A stretch of DNA of 64,000 bases, from NCBI RefSeq assembly GCF_031143425.1, contig NC_090448.1, positions 337,769,177-337,833,176 on the forward strand. Direction: 5' to 3'. Every line of letters starts with the position of its first letter. Position 1 is the first letter of the stretch. The position numbers and the translations under genes were made by a program. Origin of the DNA: Pleurodeles waltl. Taxonomy: Eukaryota; Chordata; Amphibia; Caudata; Salamandridae. The notes under the pieces are model-generated. The model was not told the origin of the DNA, ran no database searches, and saw only the letters and a program-made list of their open reading frames with translations. This document shows positions 21,985-34,373 of this stretch, one piece after another.

Positions 21985-24225
21985 TAAACTATGCTCACAG
22001 TGCCCTGGAGAAATGTAGCTAGCGCTGCCCTGATGAATTTAATCAGTAAAACATTCAGCATTGCATTACCTGGATCCAAGGACGCTATGACAGCCTGTCG
22101 ACAGGAGCAGACCTCCAGCTCATTCCACTTATTCTGCAGCAGGGTTCTATGCTCCTGAAGCAGAATGATAGGACCAGAGGTGAATATTCTTCATTATACC
22201 CCTTTTAAATGAAGTTTGCAAAATGTTAGCAGCCCAAAGCTCATCAACCTTTAGTAACTGGCGGCAGTCAATCAAAAAATTATAATGGGATCCTTTCACT
22301 TCCATCGTACTGATTTCAAGCCATAACACTGATTCTAGACTTCCAGCCTTGGCCTGGCGCAGTTCATGGCAGAGTTTCAAAAAAGCACCAGCACCTTCTG
22401 CTCACTGTTCTGAAAGGCCAAACTCCAACTGCACCTGCGAGGGTGATGCAGATTAAGGAAGATGGAAAACCCTCTTATAAATCCCAGTAACTAGCTGATT
22501 TAACAGATTTGTACCAATGTCCAGCATAACTTCACGCCCAATGGGCAATGTGGGGATGGTCTTAACTCTAATACCTTTCAATAATGGGAGGTAGCTCGGT
22601 CCTCTCAAAGATCTAGCTAGCTTCGAAAAGGCAAATTGCAGGGCTGCTGCTTTGTCCTCAATCTCTTTCCGATGAATATCAAAGCTACTCCTGGTGTTGA
22701 AATGCACTCACAGATATTTATAAGACGTATCTAAAGTTAACTTACTAGTCTTATAAAACCAGCTGTCCACGGTTGCCTTTTCCTGCCAAAAGAACCCACT
22801 TTGGTTTTGAGCAGATTTACCTCCATGTGGTTTGTGGCAGTATACAAGGTCAACTGGTTGAGCGACCGCTGAAGACCAACAGTGGTATAACTAAACATTG
22901 CCAAGTCATCGGCGTAAAGGAGGTTACTAAGCCAAAGACCCCCAATTGTGAGAGGTGGGGGGGGTCGGGTGAGTTAACAGCATCAAGAAAAGGTGTCAAA
23001 TCGGCAATATACAGGTTAAAAGGCAGGGGAGCAAGAACACAGCCCTGCTTCACTCCACGAAAAGATGGAATTTTCCTAGAGATCGAACAACCCTCTCCTA
23101 ATTTAATACGGACCCATGTGGCAGTGTGTAATTCAATAATGGCTCCCAGGACCACCGGGGGGATTTCCCAATTCCAAAGTTTCACCCACAGAACATTCCT
23201 GGGAACCCGATCAAAAGCTGCCTTGGAGTCAACGAAACAACAGTGCAACACTAAGCCCGATAAATAAGCAGGAATGGACAAGGCTAATAGGTTTGTGAAC
23301 CTACCTGATGAAGCTGAAAACCCTGTTTGGTTGATGGGAATGAGGGCCTTCAAATCAACCCAGGATCAGAGTTCTTCTAGAAGACGACTAGCATAAAGCT
23401 TGGCCTCGTTATTGAGGAGGGCTATCTGCCTAAAGTTGGCTGGATCAGACCTCACGCCACTTTTATAGATTGGATTAATAATGGCCCCACACCACAAATC
23501 GGGAATCCTTGAGTACAGGACACAACAATCAAAAAGGTTTACCAAATTGTCGACCGAGGAGAAGTGGCATGTTTAAACAGTGCCATTGGGATACCATTAG
23601 GGCCTGGTGCACCGTCCCGTTTTCCCTTAATAATAATACGATGTAAGGAGAGAGGAGAAAAGGTCATAGCCTCCAAGGGGGAAAGCGAAGGGCCTACCGA
23701 CTGGGTCTCCGAATTGGCCAGGATTACACTAGGGGAATTGACCTCCACCTCTGACTAGACACGTTCAAAAGCATTTACTGAAAAGTGTTTAATCAGAAAA
23801 GCAGCCCATTCACCTTCCAGGATATTGGCAGAACAGGACCGCTGCTGAGGCCTTGTTAGATTGTTAATAAGGCTCCAAAACTTCCTTGAGTTTGAGTCTT
23901 TGCTTGCACTAAGGAGTTCTGCCCAGAACATGTTTGAACGTCCCTGATTTCCCGCAAAGACTGCTTTCCTATACACTTTTTGAGAGTCCCCATAGTTAAT
24001 AGATAACTCCTCAGAATCTGGATGCTTCCTAAATGCACTGGCTGCTTTATTTTGGGCTTTCTTTAAATCCTGAGTTTTCCTCGAAATAACAAGGTACGAG
24101 AGGGAGACAGGACTACGGACCTGATGAGTTTAATCAGTACAACAACGTTGGAACCTCGTCAATAAGAGAAAAAAAGTTTGTCCCATTGCTTAACTGGGGA
24201 CACTAGGCCGACCCCGTCAGATTAA
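21985..24225 (-). pseudogene. Non-LTR retrotransposon ORF2, reverse transcriptase half
   Basis: Minus-strand frames hold a degenerate reverse transcriptase: GAPGPNGIPMALFK (23600 region), QTGFSASSGRFTN, LHCCFVDSKAAFDRVPRNVL, WVRIKLGEGCSISRKIPSF, RGVKQGCVLAPLPFNLYI and, after frameshifts, sequence matching a YADD region near 22905 and a C-terminal tail ending QAVIASLDPGNAMLN. The enzyme primes cDNA synthesis on nicked chromosomal DNA. Clade is uncertain; motif style suggests an I/Vingi-like or related group rather than L1. Its endonuclease half lies at 31129-32150, separated by the L1 insertion. Many frameshifts and stops show it is old. Confidence 0.75.
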
Positions 24226-24237
24226 AAAAAAATTAAC
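24226..24237 (+). repeat. L1 target-site duplication, left copy
   Basis: AAAAAAATTAAC at 24226-24237 is repeated exactly at 31117-31128, on either side of the L1. The A-rich end fits L1 endonuclease preference for TTTT/A sites on the opposite strand. Confidence 0.85.
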
Positions 24238-25600
24238 GGGGGCGTGGCTTCGGGCGTCAAGATGGCGGTCGCACTCTAAGAGTGCTCTGGACCCCTCCGT
24301 CATCCGCCCTACGAAGCTGCCACTATTCACACTACTGGCGCCGCCCTGGGGGTGCCCATCGGCTCCTGGACCCCAGAGATCCCCCCTGGAACCATCCTCG
24401 GCATATTTGAGCCGTAATAGCACCAGCCGCGGCCGGCTCGATAAATTCAAAATGGCGGCCGGGACCGCGGCGCTCGGCTGAACCCGAGGTGGGAGGCTCC
24501 CCCGCTGGGGCGACCGCTCGGTGGAGGATGCCGGAGACGCCAGCCCTGCGATCCGGGACCCGGGACCCTTGTGGGCCGATGTGAGGCGAAACGTGTCTGC
24601 GGTGAGGAGGAGGACTCCTGGCGACCTGGGCCCCGCTGTGCATCTGCGCGGGGGCCCGGGAGAAGTGAAGGATATCCCGAGACGCGAGGAGGTCTCCTCC
24701 GTCCAGATTGAACGAGGCCCGGGAATCAAGGAGGGGCCGTGAACGCGACTCCGGCCGCGCTCCTGAGGGGAGCTGGCTCGCCCGGCGGCCGTCCCGAGTG
24801 GAGGGACTGGCGCCGGGGACGCCGGCGCTGTGCACCGAGACCCGGGCCCCGGTGGGTCGGGCCGTGAACACACGAGCGGCAGCTGAAGGACTCTCGGGGG
24901 GTCGGACCCTCTATACAGGTATGCGGAGACCCGAGAGATAAAACTGACCTTAACAGGGAGACTGCCAAGTGGGACATTCCTGCTCCCAGTCACTGACTTT
25001 GAACGCCTGTGGCTGAGTAGGTGGCCCCCCAGAGATCGCTGGCGTTGGGCCTTAGAAGGCGAGAGAACTCCGGACCGGGTGGCGGGGAGCCCCCCCTCCC
25101 CCCCTCTCGGAGGAAAACAAAGGCACCCCAGCGCGTGCTCGGCGGGGAAGAAACCCCCAATCAATACAATACAACGGGCACTTGAATCCAGGAAAGGACA
25201 AACCTGACTGATACCGAGAGACCTCTTTGGCCCCTAGCCGCACTCTGGGGGCGCAGCGCAGGCAACGCTTCGACCGGCCCCAGGCGAGGGGGAGCCGCTG
25301 GGGATGTCCTGGACTGTAGGGAGGGCAGGGAGTCCTGCGGGCCCCCGATGACCTGGAGGCACGAGGTGAGACCCGACGCAACTCTGGGCAGTCGCCTGAC
25401 GGTGTGAGTTAACGGAGTGGAGAGGAGCAGTGCCTGTTAGACCCCGAGAAGGTGATTGGGCTGGTGCCCACCAGCGTGTGCTCTGATGCCCCACTGATAG
25501 ACCCCCTCTGAGGCGGTCCCCTGTCGAAGCGGCCGGACGCAGAAACCTGGACGAGGTGGATCTGGGTGACGACCGGCCACCCCCAACTCCCTGAGACAGA
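24238..25600 (+). promoter_or_regulatory. L1 5' untranslated region / internal promoter
   Basis: GC-rich, CpG-rich leader containing GGGGGCGTGGCTT and CAAGATGGCGG motifs near its start, the latter similar to YY1 sites that position L1 transcription in other vertebrates (inference). No plus-strand gene is evident before ORF1. A 315-codon minus-strand frame spans 24217-25164 but is probably kept open by base composition. Confidence 0.65.
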
Positions 25601-26701
25601 ATGGGAAAGGACAAAGCAAACAAACAACCCCCGACCTCCCAGCAAAAGATCGACCAGTTCACGATGCCAGCGGGCCCCAGAAGAGAAGGGGAAAACGCCA
25701 GTGGAGGCCCAGCGCTTGACGGAGTGAGCGCCATCCTCCAAGCAATTCAATCGTCGCAATCGGCTGTGGAGACCAAAATTGGGGAAGTGCGTGAGGACAT
25801 GAGCCTTATCAGACAGGACCTCAGAAATGCAGTGAGCCGAATTACGGAGGTGGAGGGCCGGGTCTCCCAGACCAAAGACGAGCTGGCTGATCTTAAAACA
25901 AAAGTGGCCCAGCTACAAACACGTACCAGCGAGCTGCACCGCCGTGCTGAGGATGCAGAAAATCGATCGAGACGCAACAATCTGCGTTTTATCGGATTCC
26001 CAGAGGGCGCGGAGGAGGATAAAGTATCGGAATTTTTGGAGCGCTGGATCAAGACTTGGATACCAGACCAGGCCCTCTCACCCTGGTTTGCAATTGAACG
26101 CGCTCACAGAGCCCTTGCACCGCGCCCCCCTCCGGGTGGCCCGAAGCGCCCGATGATCGCACGTTTTTTTAACTTTAAAGATCGAGACAATATCCTTAAA
26201 GAGGCGAGACGCCTGGAAGATCTTCAATGGGAGAACCACAAGATCCTGATATTCCCAGACTACACACGGGAGGTTCAGACCCGCCGCCGATCGTACGAGC
26301 AAGTCAAACAGAAACTCAGAGCAATGCAACTCTCATACATGCTCCTCTTCCCGGCGCGGCTTAAGGTCATCATGGCTGGTAGGGCGCATTTCTTTGAATC
26401 TCCGGAGGAGGCATGGGACTGGCTGACCGAGGAGGGCGTTGGAGCCCGAAAGGGATCCCCAAAGCAGGGAGGAGAGCCTGCTCGGGATAGACCCTCCATT
26501 CCGGGGGGACCCAGAAGGAGTCGGAGGCGCACCAGATCTCGGAAAGGGATGCAGGATGGTCTGGCCGTTCCTGGAAGTGGAGGAATGGCTGGAGACTCTA
26601 GCTCCCGGGTGGAGGGGATCTCCATCGAGTCCCCAGAAGGGCAGGAACAAATACAAACCGAGGATGATAGACGTCTGAGCCAGTCCCCGGTGCTTGGTTG
26701 A
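25601..26701 (+). CDS. L1 ORF1 protein (Transposase_22-type RNA-binding chaperone), intact
   Basis: 366 codons without interruption. A basic, flexible N terminus (MGKDKANKQPP) is followed by a long heptad-rich coiled coil at about residues 45-120 that should trimerise, then the RNA-recognition domain opening NRSRRNNLRFIGFPEG (121-136) with ARFFNFKDRDNIL (187-199), and a C-terminal domain with WENHKILIFPDYTREVQ and AWDWLTEEGV up to about residue 280. The remaining 85 residues are basic and proline/serine-rich, an extension beyond the usual end. The family coats L1 RNA in cytoplasmic particles and aids target-primed reverse transcription. The ATG at 25601 fits because the N terminus is L1-like and the frame opens just upstream. 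Confidence 0.9.
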   Translation: MGKDKANKQPPTSQQKIDQFTMPAGPRREGENASGGPALDGVSAILQAIQSSQSAVETKIGEVREDMSLIRQDLRNAVSRITEVEGRVSQTKDELADLKTKVAQLQTRTSELHRRAEDAENRSRRNNLRFIGFPEGAEEDKVSEFLERWIKTWIPDQALSPWFAIERAHRALAPRPPPGGPKRPMIARFFNFKDRDNILKEARRLEDLQWENHKILIFPDYTREVQTRRRSYEQVKQKLRAMQLSYMLLFPARLKVIMAGRAHFFESPEEAWDWLTEEGVGARKGSPKQGGEPARDRPSIPGGPRRSRRRTRSRKGMQDGLAVPGSGGMAGDSSSRVEGISIESPEGQEQIQTEDDRRLSQSPVLG

Positions 26702-27107
26702 ACTGTTACACGGAGTCTTCGCTGTGACACATGGAGGGGATCGAGGGGAACGAACCGCCTTTGTGGGGCCCCTGGAGCGTGTCGTCGGACGATTCGGCGG
26801 CCCCCCGGGGTTCGCCAAACAAGACTTGAAGACTTTTCACTTATGATTGCAGAATGATCCGACTGAATGGAGGGGTCCACCACTCCACTCCCAAGACAGT
26901 CTTACTGGCTGTTATGTTCTGGTTGGGGTCAGGGGCGACAGATGCTTCCGGGGTGGGAGTATGGGGTGGGGGGCAGTTGGGGGGTGAGAAGTTTGAGTTG
27001 GGGTTAGATAGTAGCACTCGGTCATGTATTTACTATAGGTTTAGTACCTCAATGTTATGTTTTAAACGGTCATCCCTATTTCCACTGACAGACACCCAGC
27101 AAGATAT

Positions 27108-30100
27108 GACACCCACGCAGCCCACGCCTGATCCTCACTGACACAAATCATCTCCTGGAATGTAAACGGGCTCTTAGATAAGATCAAACGATCTGCAGTT
27201 TTCAACACCCTCCGCAGATACTCCCCCTCAGTGGTCCTACTGCAGGAAACTCATCTCATGGGAACTAAATGCCCTATGCTCACACGGGGAGGATTTGATA
27301 GGGTTTACCACGCAGGTTTCTCCAGGGGATCCAGGGGAGTGGCCATTCTACTCAGCCGCTCTCTACCTATGGTGATAACATCTACGCTGTCTGACCCACA
27401 GGGCAGATTCGTGATCGCTTCAGGGATGCTTCACGGTACACCGCTGAACCTTGTATGCGCATACGCCCCCCCAGCGGGATTCGACGCCTTCTTACTCTCA
27501 CTCCGCCAGGTGGTAGCGGCACTCCCCCAGGGAACCACGTTGATAGGAGGGGATTTTAATGCTGTTCTGGACCCCAGACTGGATATATCCGGTGACATTA
27601 CCACTGGTAGGACCTCTCGGGCTGTGAGTCTTAACGGATGGGTGGAGAGCCTCGGCCTCTGCGAGATATGGAGAACCTGGCACCCTAAAGAACGTCAATA
27701 CACACACACATCAGCCGCCCACCGGACACATTCCAGAATTGATTTAATATTTATGCCTGCGCTGGATGTCATCGGTGTCACGGGGACCGATATACTGCCA
27801 CGAGGGGTCTCAGACCACGCACCTGTGCGAGTCCGACTGGGTGGGACAGACCCCACCCGGCGCCCATTGTGGCGCCTGAATGCATGGTGCTTACAAGATA
27901 ACGAATATACCCTTGAAATAAGAGACCGCCTTGCTCAGTATTTTGAGTTGAACTTGGGAACGGTCCAGTCCCCAGGTATAATATGGGCTGCCGGCAAAGC
28001 TACACTAAGAGGGCATGCCAAGTGTCTTCTTCGTGCACGTGAACGTGCTCGAGACTCAAGAGTGTCTGCGTTGGAAACTGAGGCGCTGAATCTGGAGCGC
28101 CAACAAACGACCTTATCCTCGGCCTCTATTCTGAGGCAACTTACTAAGACCCGAGAGGAAATCAGACACTTGGTCCTTGAGTCGGCAAAACACCTTTGGA
28201 GAGCATCGGCCGCCCGAATATATGGCTGGGGGGACAAGAACGGAAAACTCCTGCATTGGCTGGCCACCCGCCCCCTGGCCAATAGAATCATACCTGAAAT
28301 TAGAGACGACTCAGGTGCTATCGCCAAAGTGCCCATCGAGATAGCTCAGAGCTTCGCCTCTTACTATGCACGCCTGTACACAGAGCACCCTCAGCCACCG
28401 TTGAAAGGGAATCCCCCCTCCTGAACGACATAACTCTTTCCAGTGTCTCCCAGATGGCCAGGAGTAGTATGGATGAGGCAATCAGCCTCACAGAAATAAC
28501 CAACGCGATTGCCAACCTGGCATCAGGCAAGACCCCAGGTCCTGATGGATTCCCGCCAGAATTATATAAGAAATGCAGCAATATTCTGGCTCCACATCTG
28601 CTCAACATGTACGAGGAGGCTGAGCGGAGGGGACACTTCCCTCCTGGGATTGATCTAGCGACAATAGTAGTGATCCCCAAGACCCAGCCCCCGTCGCAAA
28701 ACTGCTCGGCATACCGACCCATTTCACTCCTGAACACTGAAGTCAAGGTACTAGCCTCAATCCTCGCCTCAAGACTAAGAGATGCAATACCCACACTGGT
28801 GCATCCTGACCAATGTGGCTTTATGCCTGCCCGTAGCACTAGACACTGTATTAGGAGATTACACCTAGCGTTGGTGCATCAAAAGACCCTGCCTCGAACC
28901 CCTCTGGCTTTGCTTCTACTCGACTTCGAGAAAGCCTTTGACACAGTAGACTGGTCCTACCTCGAAAACGTCCTACAAAGCAACGGCCTTGGGCCCAGAT
29001 TCCGAGGATTGGTGAAACTACTTTATGCTAATCCCACGGCACATGTCCAAGTAAACGGAGTAATCTCAGACCCATTCCCTATCGGCCGTGGCACCAGGCA
29101 GGGATGTCCATTATCCCCCCTGCTTTTTGCATTAACAATAGAGCCTCTGGCGAAAATGCTAAGGGAAGACCCGCTGATAGAGGGCTGGTCCTGGCTCGTC
29201 TGCCAAGAGGATCGCGTGGCACTGTACGCGGATGACGTCCTGCTGTACATCTCAAATCCGGCCAAAAGTGGCCCCCGCATTCTACAAATTCTAGATCTCT
29301 TCTCGGATGCCTCAGGACTGACCCTGAACCCTAGTAAGTCCCTGCTGGTTCCTCTCCATCAATCTCGAGACTGCATAGACTGGCAGCAAAACATTCCAAT
29401 ACGAAGAAATAGTTTTAAATACCTGGGCGTGCATGTCTCCTTGCTCCCTGAATTAGCATGGGAGCTTAACATTACACCATTAACCAAAAGAATAAAAAAC
29501 GACCTCTAACGCTGGAGTGACCTCCCCCTTAACTTGTATGGGAGAATCGCTCTTTACAAGATGATGGTTCTCCCCAGACTTCTTTACCTCCTCCAGAACT
29601 TCCCTTACCCTATCCCCATGAGATGGTTCAGGGAAATGGACTCACAGGCACGCCAATTTTTATGGAACGGCACCCGTCCTCGATTGGCACTTAAAACATG
29701 CCAGAGGGACGTCTGCGAGGGGGGATTGGGAATGTCCAACATCCATTACTACCACCTAGCAACGCAACTACTAGTGATAAATGATTGGGTAGGGGGTGGA
29801 TGGACAGATCCGGCGTATCGATTAGAACTTCAGACCATGAGTTATCCAAAGATCTTTGATGCTCTGTTTGGAGGCCCGATCTCGCGTGGGACCCCGGAGG
29901 TGACCGGGGTGGTACTACGGGGTTGGCGGACGGCCCAAAAGGTGACAGGGTGGTGGGGACGCCTCACCCATCAGACTCCACTATGGCAGGGAAAACACTT
30001 AAGAGAGATAGCGAGATTGGAGGGATTCCAGAAGTGGGACAACATAGGTATTTCTACACTAGGCGACGTATGGGACGGCTCACACATGCGCTCTTTTGAA

Positions 30101-30919
30101 GACCTCCAGAAAACGTTCTCACTAAATAAGACGCAATTCCATAAGTATCTCCAGATCCGCCACGCCTTGCTGACAGAAATCCGGACAGGGGATAATATAC
30201 CTGAATATAGCCCTATGGAGGCGAAAGCCCTGATGGGGAGCCTAGGTAGAGGAGGTGTCTCCCAGATATATCGCTCGTTGATTGCCACCACTGGTGCCAC
30301 CATGGAGGGACTCCGTCAGAGATGGGAAGGGTGGGTGGGTCCTATGGAAGAGGTAGACTGGAACGAAGCATTAGCAGCCCCACACACTTTAACGATGACG
30401 ACTCGTCTCCGACTAATACAGACTTATTATCTCCATATTGCTTACCTAACACCCGTCAGGTTGTACAGGGCAGGTCTCCGTGACGCAGCTGACTGTCCAC
30501 GTTGTAGGGACCCAGACGCTGACTTTTTCCACATGGTATGGTCCTGCCCAATTATTAAAGCTTACTGGGGGGCTGTTACCATGGAGATCTCAACGGCCTT
30601 ACAGTATGACATCGAGTTGACGCCAATGTTGCTCCTATTGGGGATCATGGGTGACACTGGACTGAGGAGGGCGGAACGGACCTTTCTGGGGGTGGCGTCC
30701 TTAGTGGCCAAAAGAGACATAATGACGGACTGGAAAGCCCAAAACGCACCGGCTCTGACTAAATGGAGAAGAGGAGTGGACTGGTGTGCTCAACGTGAAA
30801 AACTCGTTTACGAGGCCAGAGGGTGCCCGAATAAATATGATAAGGTTTGGGGGAAATGGGAGGCCACTGCACTCAACCCCCCTGCACTGTCGACTGCCTC
30901 AGCACCAGAAAGCACCTAA
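27108..30919 (+). pseudogene. L1 ORF2 (endonuclease-reverse transcriptase), three lesions
   Basis: The endonuclease begins with QIISWNVNGLLDKIK at 27144; a likely start MTPTQPTPDPH at 27108 is out of frame by a small indel near 27138. Endonuclease motifs are LLQETHL, GGDFNAVLDPR (about 27547) and SDHAPV (about 27808). A frameshift near 28397 separates it from the reverse transcriptase, which shows GKTPGPDGFPPELYK, LLDFEKAFDTVDW, RGTRQGCPLSPLLFAL and LYADDVLLYI (YADD 29224-29235). A TAA at 29507-29509 interrupts the frame, which then continues to 30919 and carries the C-terminal Cys-rich motif CPRCRDPDADFFHMVWSC near 30494. Catalytic motifs are all preserved; only three small changes disable it. 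Confidence 0.9.
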
Positions 30920-31116
30920 ACGGGCTTCCCTCTCCCCCTTTCTTGGGTGGTGACAGGCATGGGATACTTTACAGAGAGACGCATAATCTTCACACACAGT
31001 GTATTGTCTGAGAATAGGGATTGACCATCGTTTTGTGCCCGTTGGCGCCTTGTTACGTGTATGTATTTTGTTTTATCTTTTGCAAAACCAATAAAAATAT
31101 CTTTATCAAAAAAAAT
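30920..31116 (+). terminator. L1 3' untranslated region with poly(A) signal and A-rich tail
   Basis: Short 3' region with AATAAA at 31090-31095, followed by A-rich tail sequence broken by a few other bases. The right target duplication starts at 31117. Confidence 0.8.
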
Positions 31117-31128
31117 AAAAAAATTAAC

Positions 31129-32150
31129 ACACTCAGCCATAACTGCAATGCCACAGGAAAAGGTCCATTTAATCCGCTTTAAGGACTCATAACAAACACC
31201 AAATCCCACTGACCGAACCTTGGCATTTCGATGAAAAGTAAATTTTATGTTTACAACCTTGGGGGTGAGGATCACTCTCGCTCCAGTGAGAAATCAGAAA
31301 GCTTTCAATAATGGGGAAGAGTTCCACATTAAAGATGGTATAATCCAGATAAGACTGGGTTCGCCCTTCGGACCGTGCCCAACCCGGGGGAACATCATGT
31401 TGCAATCGGCCGTTCAGGACTTTAAAGTCCATACTATTCAGATACATTATTACATGTTCCTCTGGGCTCTGTTTGGACAGTCCCTTGGTCTAATCTGATC
31501 CAGTACTAACTGATGACTACAAAGATCAGGCACTTCTAGCACTTCGGTTAAGTTCTGAAAAAGGTTTGTGTTAAAATCCCCCGGGACCAAAAAGTCAGCT
31601 CGGGGATGAGATCGTACTAGGTCACCCAGAATCTGAATCAAATGTGACAACTTCCCTCTTTTTTACTTTGTCCCTGGCGCTATATATAACATTGATCACA
31701 ATTAGAGTTTGCTCCAATCACAGATCATAATCTACTGGACGCGATTCTCTTCTCAGCCCAGTGGCGTAATATACCCTTTTAGTTTAGCAGCATAAATAGA
31801 TAAACCCACCCTTGGCACGACCACTTCTCCTTGCTCTATGGGCGGGCTTCCAAATTTCCTGGAACCCCAACAATGGGCAGCTGACCTCAAGTGAGGTTCC
31901 CTGCAAAGCTATTATGTCATGTCAATTTAGAAAGGACATTAAGGTGGTCATTATTAACACAGCGGTAACAACCGCTACCCATCTACCAGCATGGGGGGGA
32001 TCCCTCACCTCGGCACTCCTCAAATTTTCCTTGCCCCCCAAGCTTCCAACAGGGGGTCTGCCACAAGGAGCTTCTGTGTCTGAGCGTCTGGCAGGCCAGG
32101 CCGAGCTCCTTCCTCCTGTTGTGCACGTTGCACCATGACGTAGAACACCG
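31129..32150 (-). pseudogene. Non-LTR retrotransposon ORF2, endonuclease half
   Basis: Minus-strand continuation of 21985-24225 across the L1. The apurinic-endonuclease-like region reads, from 5' to 3' on the minus strand, ALQGTS (usual ALQETS), a decayed middle, PGDFNTNLFQNL near 31585 and the downstream QSYLDYTIFN block near 31335. GDFN is the conserved metal-binding motif. Stops and frameshifts are frequent. Upstream, minus frame 31922-32173 may be the end of a preceding region of the same element. Confidence 0.7.
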
Positions 32151-32185
32151 AGAACCTCTGAGAACCTCCGCAACTCTCCGGTTGT

Positions 32186-34373
32186 GTGCCTTTAGTGCAT
32201 GAAGCTGTTCTACCAGGCTATCAAACTGTCACACAATATTGCATAGGCAAAAGAGGGGGTGGATTAGCTGTTATATTAAAGGAAACAGTAAATCTCACCA
32301 AAGTTGATGACATTTCCGAGGTAGTGAGACCCTTATCACCAATTGCTACCCTACACCAACTTCCTCCTGTAATTTCCTTCTTCTTTGCAGACCACCATCG
32401 AGCAATGCAACATTTCCAGACATGTTCCTAGACACAGTTTCAAACATTAGAACAATACACTCCAACCTATGCATCCTTGGTGACCTAAACATATGGTTTG
32501 ATAAACCCAATATGTCCCATCCAAAATCTATCACTGGCCTAGACACACTGGACCTACATCAGATCATCCACAAACCCACACACATCACAGGACACATCCT
32601 AAATGTAATTTTTACAAATCCATGACTAGTTACTTATAAAAGGATTACTCAAGTCACATGGTAGTACCACTATGTGGTAGCTTTCCAACACAAAACACCA
32701 CACCTAAGGCCACCTTACATGCAACCATATATTGACCGTGGAACAAACTCTATTTTGAATACTTAGAAACACAACTACTTTGCAACACAGTTCTAAACAC
32801 AATACATTCAGTACACAAATTCTATCAGTGGCTCCAGGAAGCTTTTGATGTCCTACTACCACTAAAAACAACAAAGCAGGACAAACAAAACAAGCCCCTT
32901 GGATGAATGCATAACTAAAAAAAGTCAAGGCAACAAATTGCAAAGCTGGAACAACTGGCTCAAAACAAATAAGAATCAATACAAATTTCACCTACCCAAA
33001 AGTATCAGAATATATAAGTAAACAATCAAAAAAGCTAACAAAATACTATTCGAACATAATTCAACATGCCAAATGTGTAAAGAAAGAATTTTATAAAATT
33101 TTAACTCAGTTTCATAAACCTTAATGCAAAGAAGGAACGCATCCCGTTTCTTAAGAATTTATTGACTAACTGGTAAATCATTACACAACCAAAGCAGACA
33201 TGTTGGACTCCTTATCAAAACAAAGGGAAGCCACCAGTACCAAGCCATTTCCAGCAATCCTCTCCAAGAGTAGGCTATCCCAGCCTCCAAGTTCCTTCAA
33301 ACAACTATCAGAAAGTGAATTGATGGTTCTTTAAAAGCAATCAGGATAGCCAGCTGCCCTTCTGATGCTTGTTTACCACTAAACTTCAAGAACGTTCTTT
33401 TAACTGCCTCTGCTGCCACACCAGTTAGAACAATCATCAATACTTCTTTAACTACAGGAGTCTTTCCAGGAGACTTAATTAAGGCATGCATACGCCCATT
33501 ATTAAAGAAAACAAACCGAAATGACCCAAACACCTACGGACTGATTACAAATGGACCTTTCCTGTGCAAACCAATAGAAAGAGAAGAATTCACACAGATG
33601 TCACAGTTCATTGAAGATAAACCCAAACTTTCTGACTTTTAAACAGGATTCCATCCAGGAAAAGGCACAGAATCACAGAATCTGCCCTTATCACCATCTG
33701 GGATGACCTTAAAAACACAGTTCACCAGAACTGAGTCACTGCAGTACTCCTCTTGGACCTTTTAGCTACCTTCAACACAGTTCATTGTGACATTCTAATC
33801 CAAAGACTCTACAAACCAAGCATAGAGGGGTTGGCTCTTGCCTGGATCACATCCTACCTCCAAAACAGAATAAATGACATCCATGATCCTCCCTTTCTCA
33901 TCTAAACCATACTTCACAATAGCAGGGGTCCCTCAATGTTCTATCATGTCACCCATGCTTTTCATCATCTACATTAAGTCATTACTGGCAATGATCAATG
34001 AATTTCAGCTTACATGCTATAAATATGCTGATGGCACACAAATACTTCTATATACAAATAGAAAGCCCCAAAGACATTGGAAACAAAAAAATCTTCAGTT
34101 GCCTCACATCCCTCGATCAGTGGGTGATATGGAGCCATCTCAAACTGAATGTGCCCAAAACTGAAATACTCACATGGGTTGATTTGCTAAAATTATGGCC
34201 CACTCTGCGCCTGGCCTGACGATTTGGGACTAGAACCTAAAGTGTACAAGGAAGTAAAACCTTGGAATTACCACGTACTCCAAGCTATCAATGAATGCCC
34301 AAGTGGATATGTTAAGTAAGACCGAGTTTCTTTACTATGAAAACTCTGTGACACAAAAGGAACAAGCTACTAT
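32186..34373 (+). pseudogene. L2/CR1-like non-LTR retrotransposon, endonuclease and reverse transcriptase
   Basis: The endonuclease part shows GGGLAVILKETVNL (about 32250) and ILGDLNIWFDKPN (about 32470) with HILNVIFTN, typical of the L2/CR1 group. After a heavily decayed stretch, the reverse transcriptase shows WITSYLQNRI, a GVPQCSIMSPMLFIIYIK block (usually GVPQGS) near 33930, and YADG at about 34025 where YADD is catalytic. The continuation is at 35002-35420 beyond an inserted hairpin element. It is old and inactive. Confidence 0.75.

Larger units (their letters stand above)
24238..31116 (+). mobile_element. Near full-length L1-clade retrotransposon (6.9 kb)
   Basis: Begins GGGGGCGTGGCTTCGGGC, followed by a 1.36 kb GC- and CpG-rich 5' untranslated region, ORF1 (25601-26701), a 0.4 kb spacer, ORF2 (about 27108-30919), a 0.2 kb 3' region with AATAAA at 31090-31095, and an A-rich tail. 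A 12 bp duplication flanks it. The small number of lesions and exact duplication indicate recent insertion, into a much older antisense non-LTR element. Confidence 0.9.

Noticed and set aside
22773..23267. 164-codon plus-strand frame
   Set aside because: It lies antisense to the recognisable reverse transcriptase of the minus-strand non-LTR element.
26275..26883. 202-codon and 161-codon minus-strand frames over L1 ORF1
   Set aside because: Shadow frames of the intact, domain-bearing ORF1 on the plus strand.
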